A stretch of DNA of 64,000 bases from Bacteroidales bacterium (GTDB lineage: Bacteria; Bacteroidota; Bacteroidia; Bacteroidales; F082). The DNA is taken from assembly GCA_017616735.1 (NCBI GenBank), contig JAFZXP010000009.1, positions 1 through 64,000 on the forward strand. The letters run 5' to 3'. Numbering within the stretch: position 1 is the first letter of the stretch; each line of letters begins with the position of its first letter. Shown piece by piece: positions 26,519-34,559 of the stretch. Under the pieces are notes generated by a model. It worked only from the letters and a program-made list of their open reading frames with translations. It searched no databases and was not told the DNA's origin. The translations under genes and the position numbers were made by a program.

Positions 26519-27820
26519 ATGGGTAAAATTCAGGATGACGACAAACTGTACAGATTAGCCAAGGTTATTGTCGATCATCATATACGCAGAAGTTTCAAAC
26601 GATATCATGTGACGGGAAAGGAAAACATCCCCAAGCAAGGGCTGTGTTTGTTCGGTTCCAATCACTGCAACACCTTGATGGATGCCCTTGTGCTGGTTAC
26701 ATCAACTATGCACAAGAAGGTTTTTATCGCCCGAGGTGATATTTTCAAGAACCATTTCGTGGCAAGGCTGCTGACATGGGCCAAGATTCTGCCGATTTTC
26801 CGTATGCGTGACGGTTTGGATTCGGTGCGCAACAAAAACGGCGACACCATTGAGCAGGCTGTCGACGTCATTCACGACGAGGTGCCTCTGTATATCTTCC
26901 CCGAAGCTACACACCGCACCAAACATTCGCTTCGCAATTTGAGCAAAGGAATTTTCCACATAGCCTTGGAAGCCAACAGGCGCTACGGGCACGAAAAGCC
27001 GATGTACATTGTGCCTGTGGGTCTGGAATATGGCGATTACTTCCGTTTCCGCTCGACGGTTCTGGTCAGTTACGGCGAGCCCATCAACGTGACAGAATAC
27101 GTCAATCAACATGCCGATGAGAACGAGGTCGCAATAATGAACAGTTTGAAGGAGATTCTCACCGAACGTATGTCGCGGCTCATCTCGTTCATTCCCGACG
27201 ACGAGGCCGATTACGAGCCTATCTGGGAAATGACCAAAATCATTGCCGGCAACCCGCCTCTGCCATTGAAAGCACGTCTGAAGAGAAACCGCCGGATAAT
27301 CGCCAATATTTTGAAGTTCAAATCGGAAAATCCTGAAAAGGCCAGAACTTTGTTCGATAAAGTGAGCGATTTTGCAAAACACAGGAAAGAACAATCGATA
27401 TCATTGAACTCGGTGTCCAAACGCAAGCCCTTGTGGCGCACCGTTTGGAAGTCGCTGATGGCGCTTGTCGGATTGCCGTTCTACCTGTTGGCAGCCGCTG
27501 TGACAAGCCCTATCTGGATAGTCTCGTCGTTCATTCTCGACAGCCTGAAAGACAAGGCATTCCGCAACACCGCAAACTATTGCGTCGAGCTGGTGCTGCA
27601 CCCTTTGATTATGGCCACCGGAGTGACTCTGCTGTTCTGCCTGACGCCATGGGAATGGGCTGTGGTAGGAAGCATTTTCCTTTATTACAGCTATGTTTTC
27701 TATTTCGACTACAACGAGTACATCCGTCTGCTGACATCCGACTGGCGGTGGACATTCAACAAAGCATTGCGCAAAGAGTTCAAAGAACTTGGGTTGCTTG
27801 ATAAAGAATGGGAAAGATAA
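26519..27820 (+). CDS. PlsC-like 1-acyl-glycerol-3-phosphate acyltransferase family protein
   Basis: 433 residues. The acyltransferase core (about 30-200) shows NHCNTLMD, the HX4D catalytic motif, then LPIFRMRDG and the FPEATHR motif (usually FPEGTR). A charged segment follows. The C-terminal 130 residues contain about four membrane helices (MALVGLPFYLLAAAVTSPIW and later ones). It likely acylates a glycerophospholipid or other lipid at the inner membrane. It starts a plus-strand run of surface-glycan genes and overlaps the next gene by 13 bp. Confidence 0.86.
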   Translation: MGKIQDDDKLYRLAKVIVDHHIRRSFKRYHVTGKENIPKQGLCLFGSNHCNTLMDALVLVTSTMHKKVFIARGDIFKNHFVARLLTWAKILPIFRMRDGLDSVRNKNGDTIEQAVDVIHDEVPLYIFPEATHRTKHSLRNLSKGIFHIALEANRRYGHEKPMYIVPVGLEYGDYFRFRSTVLVSYGEPINVTEYVNQHADENEVAIMNSLKEILTERMSRLISFIPDDEADYEPIWEMTKIIAGNPPLPLKARLKRNRRIIANILKFKSENPEKARTLFDKVSDFAKHRKEQSISLNSVSKRKPLWRTVWKSLMALVGLPFYLLAAAVTSPIWIVSSFILDSLKDKAFRNTANYCVELVLHPLIMATGVTLLFCLTPWEWAVVGSIFLYYSYVFYFDYNEYIRLLTSDWRWTFNKALRKEFKELGLLDKEWER

Positions 27821-29244
27821 GGATCATATTCGAAGGATTGAGGCCGTGGCAACAGGCCGAGCTGGCGGCTATGCTGGCATTGGCGGTTGCCATACCGTTC
27901 CACTGGTTTGCGGCACAGGTGGGCGAGGCGCTGCTGCTGATCTGCGCTTTCCTGAAGCTGATGATTGACCAGAAATGGCAACTCAACAAGGCACAACTGC
28001 GTTACAAATGGGTGTTTATCGTCTATGCAGCCACTTGGTTGATCTACCTTATTGGGATGCTTTACACTGAAAATCAATGGTTTGGCTGGACTCAGGTTAG
28101 CAAAAAGCTCGGTTTTCTGATATTCCCGGCCATCTTCCTGTTTTCAGACATGTCGTATCTCAACAAAGACAGGCTGAAGGCTATTGGCTATGCCTTTGTG
28201 ATAGGCTGTCTGCTGTTTTTCATGATGCATCTGACTTACGCCGTGTACGATGTGGTGTTCAACGGTGCCACCAGCGAGCGTTTCTTCGACGAGGAGCTGA
28301 TGAAACTTTACCTTGTGCAGCACTGCTATGTTTCGATGTATGCCAGCCTTGGCCTGATGTTCTGCTTCAGCGAGATTTTCATGAACAATAATCTCAAGAC
28401 CAAGATTGTCAATGTGTTGATGTACGCCATGCTGGTGCTGATGATAATATTGGTCAGGTCGAGGGCTGGACTGTTGTGGCTTGTGGCGACCTTTGCACTG
28501 CAATGGTTTTGGCTGACCTTCATCATGAAGAAAGTGAAGGCTGGCTTGATTGTTGGCGGCGCCTTTGTGGTGATGGCGGTCGGAGCATGGATACTATTTC
28601 CGCAGAGCACCCAGCGCATAACTCTGACCATCACCAAACTGACCACTGAAAATCAGTCGGATCACCGATTGACGCAATTCAAAGGATACAAGGAATTACT
28701 TGACGAAAACTGGATTTTCGGCGTGGGTACGGGCGACCGTTGCGACGAGATGGAGGCTTCATATTTGCGATACAAACAAGGCATTATCGATGTGATAGGC
28801 CCTGAGGTGGCGGCCGAAATCGACAAGTACGTGGCCAAAGAGATGTACGAGCCTTGGGAGTCGATGCGCAACAAGATAATGCAGAAAGCCGAGCAGTATG
28901 GGCGCGATCCGGATATGGTCAACAGCTATATCATCGACTACATGTACACCTGCTATGCAGTCGACCGTGACACCAATGCCCACAACATGTATTTTGAAAC
29001 CATCATCAGCGTGGGAGTGGTTGGATTGCTGTTGCTGCTGGCATATTTTGTCATTCCGGTTGTGCTGTGGATAAGGCGCAAACGTTTCGACATGCTTTAT
29101 TTCTCATTTTTGGGAATGATATTTTTCAACGCGATGTTCGAATCGATATTCGAGCGGCAGAACGGCATCATTTTCTTCTGCTTCTTCAATATGTTGCTGT
29201 TTTGGAAGGCTTTTATTCATGAAAATCAAAAAGTTATAGAATAA
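27808..29244 (+). CDS. O-antigen ligase/polymerase family membrane protein
   Basis: 478 residues with about ten to twelve membrane helices, a large extracytoplasmic loop (about residues 280-390, from LTKLTTENQSDHRLTQF to AVDRDTNAHNMYFE) and a C-terminal helix pair. DHRLTQFKGYKELLDENWIFGVGTGD and the downstream DTNAHNMY resemble the Wzy_C/WaaL ligase motifs (the conserved AHN/SHN-type histidine). It probably ligates or polymerises undecaprenyl-linked glycans in the periplasm. It overlaps both neighbours and sits in a lipid/glycan operon. Confidence 0.85.
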   Translation: MGKIRIIFEGLRPWQQAELAAMLALAVAIPFHWFAAQVGEALLLICAFLKLMIDQKWQLNKAQLRYKWVFIVYAATWLIYLIGMLYTENQWFGWTQVSKKLGFLIFPAIFLFSDMSYLNKDRLKAIGYAFVIGCLLFFMMHLTYAVYDVVFNGATSERFFDEELMKLYLVQHCYVSMYASLGLMFCFSEIFMNNNLKTKIVNVLMYAMLVLMIILVRSRAGLLWLVATFALQWFWLTFIMKKVKAGLIVGGAFVVMAVGAWILFPQSTQRITLTITKLTTENQSDHRLTQFKGYKELLDENWIFGVGTGDRCDEMEASYLRYKQGIIDVIGPEVAAEIDKYVAKEMYEPWESMRNKIMQKAEQYGRDPDMVNSYIIDYMYTCYAVDRDTNAHNMYFETIISVGVVGLLLLLAYFVIPVVLWIRRKRFDMLYFSFLGMIFFNAMFESIFERQNGIIFFCFFNMLLFWKAFIHENQKVIE

Positions 29245-30902
29245 TGAAAAGGTATTTTACTTTATTTGTCATCATCTTGACAGCGTTTTTGGCAAAGGCT
29301 CAGGAACTTCAGCTTCCGCTGAACAACGATTACAAGATGGAGATTGAGGCGGCTGCCTACAGTTCGGAGCATGTGTTTCACACGGCTTTGAGGCCTTGGA
29401 CCGAACATCAGTTTGACGGCATACTCAATCTGGACAGTATCAACAACTTGCATCGTCTGCCGATTAACCGTCAGGGCAAATTCGCCAATTACATTCTCAA
29501 CTCGTTGCTTAACGACGATTTTGTGCGTGTGAAAGGTAACGGCTACTATATCGCCATCAACCCTTTCATTGATTTTGAGGTTGGCTCGGACGGCAACCGT
29601 ACCACCTGGGTCAACACACGTGGAGCTGAAATCAAAGGCACAGTGGGCAGTAAGTTCTCGTTCTACACCAACATCCGCGAGAACCAGGCCGTGTTTCCGG
29701 AATATATCGACAAGTACTGCGACGAGCATCATGTGGTGCCCGGACAAGGCTTTGCCAACCATTTCAAAACCAACGGCCGCGACTTCACCAATGCCGCAGC
29801 ATATGTGGCTTACAGGCCGGCCACTTGGCTTGACGCCACCCTTGGCTACGGCAAGAATTTCATTGGTGACGGCTATCGCTCGCTGATGATGTCGGACAAT
29901 GCCGCCAACTATCCATACGTTAAGGTTACCGCCGATTTCTGGCGGATTCAATACACTTGCCTGTATGCCCAGTTGACCGACCGCAACCGCCTTTTGGCCG
30001 ATAAAACTTATGCTCGCAAATGGGCGGTGATACATTACTTCGACATAGCTGTGACCAAACGTTTCAACATAGGCCTGTTCGACGCGGTGATGGCTAAAGC
30101 TCAGGATTCGCTTGGCAACCGTCGTGGTTTGGACTTCCAGTATCTCAACCCGATAATCTTTTTGCGCTCGGCCGAATACTATGCCGGCGGCTCGCCCGAC
30201 AACGCTTTACTGGGTATCAATTTAAGCTATATCATTGGCAAACACACCACCATCTACGGACAGTTTGTTTTGGATGAAATGACAGTGAAGAAATTTCTGG
30301 CCTTTAATGGCTACACCGGCAACAAGCAGTCTTATCAGTTGGGTGTGAAAAGCTACGACTGCTTCGGCGTGAAAAACCTGTTCTTGCAACTGGAAGGCAA
30401 TATCGTAAGACCTTACACCTACTCGCACACACCTCAAGGCACAGGCTGCGGAGTCGGTGAAGATAACTGGGCGCATTACAACGAGCCTTTGGCTCATCCA
30501 TGGGGAGCCAACCTTTGGGAAATGGTCTTCCGAACGCAATACAACTGGCGCCGCTGGTATTTCCAATACAAACTCAACTACGGACAATACGGCGACGACT
30601 GGGATGTGGAGAACAATGTCTGGGCCAATTACGGACACAATGTTTACAACGACTATAATACTGCTATTCAGATACCGGGCTACGATCTGAATGACGGACA
30701 CTTCCTGCTTACCGGTCGCAAGACAACTGTAATGTTTAACGACCTTATAGTGTCGTATCTGGTCAACCCGGCTTACAACATGAATGTCTTTGCCGAGGTG
30801 TCGCACCGTCATTTCGCCGCCGAGGGCCTCGAAACCCAGAACAACCTTATCTTTAGCGTCGGGCTTAGAACAAGTCTGGACAGGAAGTATTACGATTTTT
30901 GA
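29244..30902 (+). CDS. Outer-membrane barrel protein, RemB/capsule-assembly Wzi-like
   Basis: 552 residues with signal peptide MKRYFTLFVIILTAFLAKAQ. The mature protein is beta-rich. Phrases such as GRDFTNAAAYVAYRPATWLD and GYGKNFIGDGYRSLMMSDNA are typical of Bacteroidetes proteins annotated as gliding-motility RemB or Wzi-like capsule-assembly barrels. It starts at the last base of the preceding gene (1-bp overlap, TAATG). Next to an O-antigen ligase and a glycosyltransferase, a role in surface polysaccharide display is more likely than gliding, but this is inference. Confidence 0.75.
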   Translation: MKRYFTLFVIILTAFLAKAQELQLPLNNDYKMEIEAAAYSSEHVFHTALRPWTEHQFDGILNLDSINNLHRLPINRQGKFANYILNSLLNDDFVRVKGNGYYIAINPFIDFEVGSDGNRTTWVNTRGAEIKGTVGSKFSFYTNIRENQAVFPEYIDKYCDEHHVVPGQGFANHFKTNGRDFTNAAAYVAYRPATWLDATLGYGKNFIGDGYRSLMMSDNAANYPYVKVTADFWRIQYTCLYAQLTDRNRLLADKTYARKWAVIHYFDIAVTKRFNIGLFDAVMAKAQDSLGNRRGLDFQYLNPIIFLRSAEYYAGGSPDNALLGINLSYIIGKHTTIYGQFVLDEMTVKKFLAFNGYTGNKQSYQLGVKSYDCFGVKNLFLQLEGNIVRPYTYSHTPQGTGCGVGEDNWAHYNEPLAHPWGANLWEMVFRTQYNWRRWYFQYKLNYGQYGDDWDVENNVWANYGHNVYNDYNTAIQIPGYDLNDGHFLLTGRKTTVMFNDLIVSYLVNPAYNMNVFAEVSHRHFAAEGLETQNNLIFSVGLRTSLDRKYYDF

Positions 30903-30920
30903 TAATTTGTAGCTGAACAC

Positions 30921-31673
30921 ATGACTCCGCTGGTTTCTATAATAATGCCTTGTTACAATGCCGAGCGTTATATAGCTCAGAGCATTGAGTCGGTGTTAGC
31001 GCAGACTTACACCAACTGGGAATTGCTCATTACCGACGACTGCTCGACGGACCGTAGCGTGAAGATTGCCACCAAGTACAGCCTGCAAGACGATCGCATC
31101 AATCTGTTGGTTCCTGATGAGCATCAAGGCATTGCCCGCACCCGCAACATGTCGATTTCAAGGGCCAAAGGACGTTTTGTGGCGTTTTTGGATAATGATG
31201 ATTTGTGGAAGCCTGAAAAACTTGAAAAGCAAGTTGATTTTATGCTTGGGAAAGGAATAGGCTTTTCGTATACAAGCTACGAACTCATTGATATTGATGG
31301 AGTTCAAAAAAACAAAATCATAAGAACGCAGGGTGTGATCGATTATAAAAAATATCTCCGCAATACCATAATTGGCTGTGGAACTGTGATGATTGACCGT
31401 GATATTGTGGGGCATTTCAGTATGCCGGTAAACGATACAAGCGATGATATGGCAGCATGGCTAAGCATATTCCGAAAAGGTTTCAAGGCATATCCGTTGG
31501 AGGATGTTTTGCAGCAATACCGTGTAACCGGAAAATCTGCCTCAAGCAACAAATTCAAAGCCTCGCGTGATGTTTGGAAGGTTTATCGCGAGAATGAGAA
31601 ACTGAATTTGATAAAGTCTATATATAATTTTGTCTGTTACGCATTTAATGCTGTTAAAAAACGGGTGCTTTGA
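30921..31673 (+). CDS. Family 2 glycosyltransferase
   Basis: 250 residues of GT-A fold. It opens VSIIMPCYNAERYIAQSIES, then LLITDDCSTDRS and FLDNDDLWKPEKL (the DxD region at about residues 90-94). Substrate not predictable. Base composition becomes AT-richer toward the 3' end. It is coupled to the following gene, which starts inside its stop codon (TTGA overlap). Confidence 0.92.
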   Translation: MTPLVSIIMPCYNAERYIAQSIESVLAQTYTNWELLITDDCSTDRSVKIATKYSLQDDRINLLVPDEHQGIARTRNMSISRAKGRFVAFLDNDDLWKPEKLEKQVDFMLGKGIGFSYTSYELIDIDGVQKNKIIRTQGVIDYKKYLRNTIIGCGTVMIDRDIVGHFSMPVNDTSDDMAAWLSIFRKGFKAYPLEDVLQQYRVTGKSASSNKFKASRDVWKVYRENEKLNLIKSIYNFVCYAFNAVKKRVL

Positions 31674-32473
31674 ACTACGACTTTTTCTTATATCGGCATG
31701 CGTGGAGATATAATTTGGCTCCAGATTGTGAGCCAGAACTATCTGATTCTCAATGCAAAGAATTGTTGCATCAAGGAGGATGGTTTGTTCGCAACACGTA
31801 TGATTTCGATTGTAAGCAAGTCACCAAATTTTGGTATCTGATTAAAGACTCTTTCGGGGGGATGGTAGAATTGTCGTCGAACGAGCGTAACAAATTGCGT
31901 CGCTGTTTTCAAGTTTTTGAATACAAACTTGTTGATAAAAAACTGTTTAGGGAATGGGCTTATCCTATAGCCAAGGCCACTTTCGACGATTACAAGGTGA
32001 CAGATCGTGAAATGAACGAGCAGGTTTTCAACGAGTATTTGGACCATTGTGAACGAAACAATTATGATTATTGGGGCGCTTTCAACAAGGAAACTAAACA
32101 ATTGGTCGGTTTTTGCGCTGTGCATTTGTTTGATGATTCTTGCGAATACGGTGTGATAGGTTTTTTGCCTGAATACAAGCACAATGCGACTTATCCCTAC
32201 TATGGCTTTTTCTATAAGATGAACGAATACTATCTTGAAGAAAAGCATCTAAAATATGTTGCCGATGGCGCTCGAAGCATCACCGAACACTCGAATATTC
32301 AGCCGTTTTTGGAGCAGAATTTTAAATTCCGCAAGGCGTATTGCAAGTTGAAAATCAGTTATAAATGGTGGTTTGGATTGATTGTGAGGGTGTTGCTGCC
32401 GTTTAGGAATATTATTCCGAGTAGAAATGTGAAGGCGGTTTTAAATATGCATGGTTATCAGTATAGACCTTAG
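31670..32473 (+). CDS. GNAT/FemAB-like protein in the glycan cluster
   Basis: 267 residues, TTG start overlapping the upstream stop as TTGA; the next ATG is 66 codons in. I do not recognise a named family. The middle (WGAFNKETKQLVGFCAVHLFDDSCEYGVIGFLPEYK, then a helix) has the strand-strand-helix look of acyl-CoA N-acyltransferases. The C-terminus has a hydrophobic basic stretch (WWFGLIVRVLLPFRNIIPSR) that could lie on the membrane. It may modify the sugar or peptide added by the adjacent GT2. Its last codons and stop are formed by a heptamer repeat. Confidence 0.6.
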   Translation: MNYDFFLYRHAWRYNLAPDCEPELSDSQCKELLHQGGWFVRNTYDFDCKQVTKFWYLIKDSFGGMVELSSNERNKLRRCFQVFEYKLVDKKLFREWAYPIAKATFDDYKVTDREMNEQVFNEYLDHCERNNYDYWGAFNKETKQLVGFCAVHLFDDSCEYGVIGFLPEYKHNATYPYYGFFYKMNEYYLEEKHLKYVADGARSITEHSNIQPFLEQNFKFRKAYCKLKISYKWWFGLIVRVLLPFRNIIPSRNVKAVLNMHGYQYRP

Positions 32474-32541
32474 ACTTTAGACCTTAGACTTTAGTGTTTT
32501 GAGTCCCACTAAAGACTAACGACTAAAGACTAACAACTAAC
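32468..32541. repeat. Heptamer arrays (CTTTAGA and GACTAAC types)
   Basis: CCTTAGA, CTTTAGA, CCTTAGA, CTTTAGT at 32468-32495, then CACTAAA, GACTAAC, GACTAAA, GACTAAC, AACTAAC at 32507-32541. The two halves are roughly inverted relative to each other. The first unit supplies the stop codon of the upstream gene. Confidence 0.85.
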
Positions 32542-32565
32542 ATTTACAGGATAGAACAAAGAATT

Positions 32566-33150
32566 ATGTTTTTAAAATACATATTTGATAGAATATTTTC
32601 CCTGTTATTGCTGGTGGTTTTGTCGCCGGTATTGCTGGTGATTTTTATTATTCACAAGATAAGAATGCCCAAAGGGAGATTTTTGTACCGGCAGGTGAGG
32701 ATTGGCAAAAACGGCCGGCCGTTCAGGATTTTTAAAATCAGGACAATGGTTGAGGGCGCCGAGGACGGCAATTCGGTGACCACAGCCGACGACCCGCGCA
32801 TACAGCCTTTCGGCCGATGGCTGCGTGAAAGCAAAGTCGACACGTTTTTGGAACTTTTCAATATATTAATAGGTGACATGAGTTTTGTTGGGCCTCGCCC
32901 CGATGTGCCTGGCTATGCCGACAAGCTTGAGGGTGACGACCGTGTGATACTCAAGCTTCGTCCCGGCTTGACAGGTCCAGCTTCGATAAAATACCGCCAC
33001 GAAGACAAACTTCTGGCTGAGCAAGACGACCCTAACAAGTACAACGACGAGGTTATTTGGCCCGACAAGGTGAAAATCAACAGGCAGTATTACGAAAAAT
33101 GGTCGCTTTGGCTCGACATTTCCATACTTTGGCAGACAATTTTTGGATAA
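32566..33150 (+). CDS. Monotopic phosphoglycosyl transferase (sugar transferase)
   Basis: 194 residues of the small PglC/WcaJ-domain family, which transfers a sugar-1-phosphate from a UDP-sugar to undecaprenyl phosphate to start glycan assembly. There is one N-terminal re-entrant helix (LLLLVVLSPVLLVIFII), basic FKIRTM, and GDMSFVGPRPDVPGYADKL. The family's catalytic Asp-Glu dyad (as in LDELPQLFN) reads VDTFLELFN here, so the Asp is kept but Glu is Thr at about residue 93. Function may be altered, or this subfamily may differ. Last gene of the plus-strand glycan run. Confidence 0.87.
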   Translation: MFLKYIFDRIFSLLLLVVLSPVLLVIFIIHKIRMPKGRFLYRQVRIGKNGRPFRIFKIRTMVEGAEDGNSVTTADDPRIQPFGRWLRESKVDTFLELFNILIGDMSFVGPRPDVPGYADKLEGDDRVILKLRPGLTGPASIKYRHEDKLLAEQDDPNKYNDEVIWPDKVKINRQYYEKWSLWLDISILWQTIFG

Positions 33151-33204
33151 TTATATTATTGATTATCAAATAATTAAAGATAAAATCAAAAAATATCTCA
33201 AATT

Positions 33205-33238
33205 TTTGTCGCGCGTATCAAAAAAGGTTGTACTTTTG
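33205..33238 (+). promoter_or_regulatory. Promoter of tRNA-Asn
   Basis: TTTG at 33205-33208 and TACTTTTG at 33231-33238, 27 bp before the tRNA. Confidence 0.65.
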
Positions 33239-33265
33239 CAACCGCAAACGGAGAAAACCGTTATA

Positions 33266-33339
33266 GCCTCCTTAGCTCAGTTGGTTAGAGCATCTGACTG
33301 TTAATCAGGGGGTCTCAGGTTCAAGTCCTGAAGGGGGCG
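33266..33339 (+). tRNA. tRNA-Asn (anticodon GUU)
   Basis: A complete cloverleaf of 74 nt. It has the acceptor GCCTCCT paired with AGGGGGC (one G-U), a D-arm GCTC/GAGC, an anticodon stem CTGAC-TGTTAAT with anticodon GTT, and a T-arm CAGG/CCTG. CCA not encoded. Confidence 0.96.
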
Positions 33340-33386
33340 CAGAGAGATTACAAAGTGTAATTTTTTATGTTTCATGTTATTAATTG

Positions 33387-33422
33387 AAGAATGAATGCCA
33401 CTCGGTTGTTCATTCTTTTTTT
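33387..33422 (+). terminator. Rho-independent terminator-like hairpin just before the PfkB gene
   Basis: AAGAATGAA (33387-33395) and TTCATTCTT (33409-33417) form a 9-bp stem with a 13-nt loop, running into seven Ts. It ends only 10 bp before the next ATG, so it either terminates tRNA-Asn transcripts or sits in the leader of the kinase gene as an attenuator. Confidence 0.65.
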
Positions 33423-33432
33423 ATAAATTGTT

Positions 33433-34401
33433 ATGAAAAAAGTTTTAGGCATCGGTAATGCATTAGTTGACATCTTGACGAGAATCGATAACGACAACAT
33501 TCTCAACGAGTTGAATCTCCCGAAGGGTTCAATGCAGTTGGTCGATGAAACCACTTCGGCCAAGGTGGGCAAGGCTCTGGAAAAGTTTGAAAACGCTATG
33601 GCTCCGGGCGGCTCGGCTGCCAACACCATACACGGCTTGGCAAAATGCGGCATCACGACCGGATTTATCGGTTTTACAGGCAACGACAAGGTTGGCAAGT
33701 TTTTCGACGACGCCATGCAGTCGGTGGGAGTGAAACCCATCATGTTCCATGGCAATGTGCGCTCGGGTATAGCCCAGGCCATAATCTCGCCCGACGGAGA
33801 AAGAACTTTTGCCACACATCTGGGAGCCGCTCTGATGCTGAGCGCCGAACACCTGTCGCTTGATTTGTTCCAGGGCTGGGACTATTGCTACATTGAGGGT
33901 TATCTCATTTCCAACCGTCCATTGTTCAAGAAGGCAATCGAGCTTGCTAAACAGGCTGGCTGCAAGGTGGTTTTGGACCTCGCCTCATACAATGTCGTTG
34001 AGGAAAATCGTGACTTTTTGCTTGAACTTTTACCTCAAATCAATATCGTTTTTGCCAACGAGGAAGAGGCTAAGGCATTGACACACAACACTCCTGAAGC
34101 AACTCTGAATTTTATTGCAAACACTTGCGAAATAGCGGTGGTGAAAGTCGGCAGCAAGGGCTCGTTGATCAAGCGTGGCAACGAGATGGTTCAAGTTGGC
34201 GTTAACAAGGTAAAGGTTATCGACACCACAGGCGCCGGCGATATGTATGCCGCAGGTTTCATGGCAGGACTCATCAATGGCTATGAGCTGCAGCGTTGCG
34301 GCGAATTGGGCACCTGCCTCGCCGGTAACGTCATCCAAAACCTCGGAGCAAAGCTTAAAGAGGAGCAGTGGAACGATATACAAAAAGTCTTTAGTCTTTA
34401 G
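33433..34401 (+). CDS. PfkB-family carbohydrate/adenosine kinase
   Basis: 322 residues of ribokinase fold. APGGSAANTIHGLAKCG is the N-terminal substrate region (about residues 57-73), and DTTGAGDMYAAGFMAG is PfkB signature 2 with the catalytic Asp (about 258-273). The adenosine-kinase-like group in Bacteroidetes has this layout (GNALVDILTRI at the N-terminus); ribose or another nucleoside is possible. A terminator-like hairpin lies immediately upstream. The last four codons and the TAG are part of a heptamer array. Confidence 0.88.
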   Translation: MKKVLGIGNALVDILTRIDNDNILNELNLPKGSMQLVDETTSAKVGKALEKFENAMAPGGSAANTIHGLAKCGITTGFIGFTGNDKVGKFFDDAMQSVGVKPIMFHGNVRSGIAQAIISPDGERTFATHLGAALMLSAEHLSLDLFQGWDYCYIEGYLISNRPLFKKAIELAKQAGCKVVLDLASYNVVEENRDFLLELLPQINIVFANEEEAKALTHNTPEATLNFIANTCEIAVVKVGSKGSLIKRGNEMVQVGVNKVKVIDTTGAGDMYAAGFMAGLINGYELQRCGELGTCLAGNVIQNLGAKLKEEQWNDIQKVFSL

Positions 34402-34449
34402 TCTTTAGTCTTTAGTCTTTAGCCACTAGCCATTAGCCATTAGCCATTA
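34387..34449. repeat. Heptamer arrays at the 3' end of the PfkB gene
   Basis: Five GTCTTTA units (34387-34421) are followed by GCCACTA and three GCCATTA units (34422-34449). The first two units encode the end of the kinase and its stop codon. Confidence 0.9.
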
Positions 34450-34462
34450 GCTTTAGGGGGTG

Positions 34463-34514
34463 AAAAAATAATCGAAATTAATTGATTGACATTCGATTAT
34501 TTTTTGTATTTTTG
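34463..34514 (+). promoter_or_regulatory. EF-G2 promoter with a 14-bp inverted repeat
   Basis: The -7 box TATTTTTG lies at 34507-34514. Immediately upstream, AAAAAATAATCGAA (34463-34476) is perfectly repeated in inverse as TTCGATTATTTTTT (34492-34505) with a 15-bp centre. The right arm fills the space between the -33 and -7 regions, so a protein bound there would overlap RNA polymerase. Candidate operator; the regulator is unknown. Confidence 0.6.
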
Positions 34515-34559
34515 CGCCCAAATTGAAAAAAAGTATTAATAAATATAGAATTTAGAAAA

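Noticed and set aside
26519..33150. Mobile element or prophage origin of the glycan gene run
   Set aside because: No integrase, transposase, phage structural gene or flanking direct repeat was seen.
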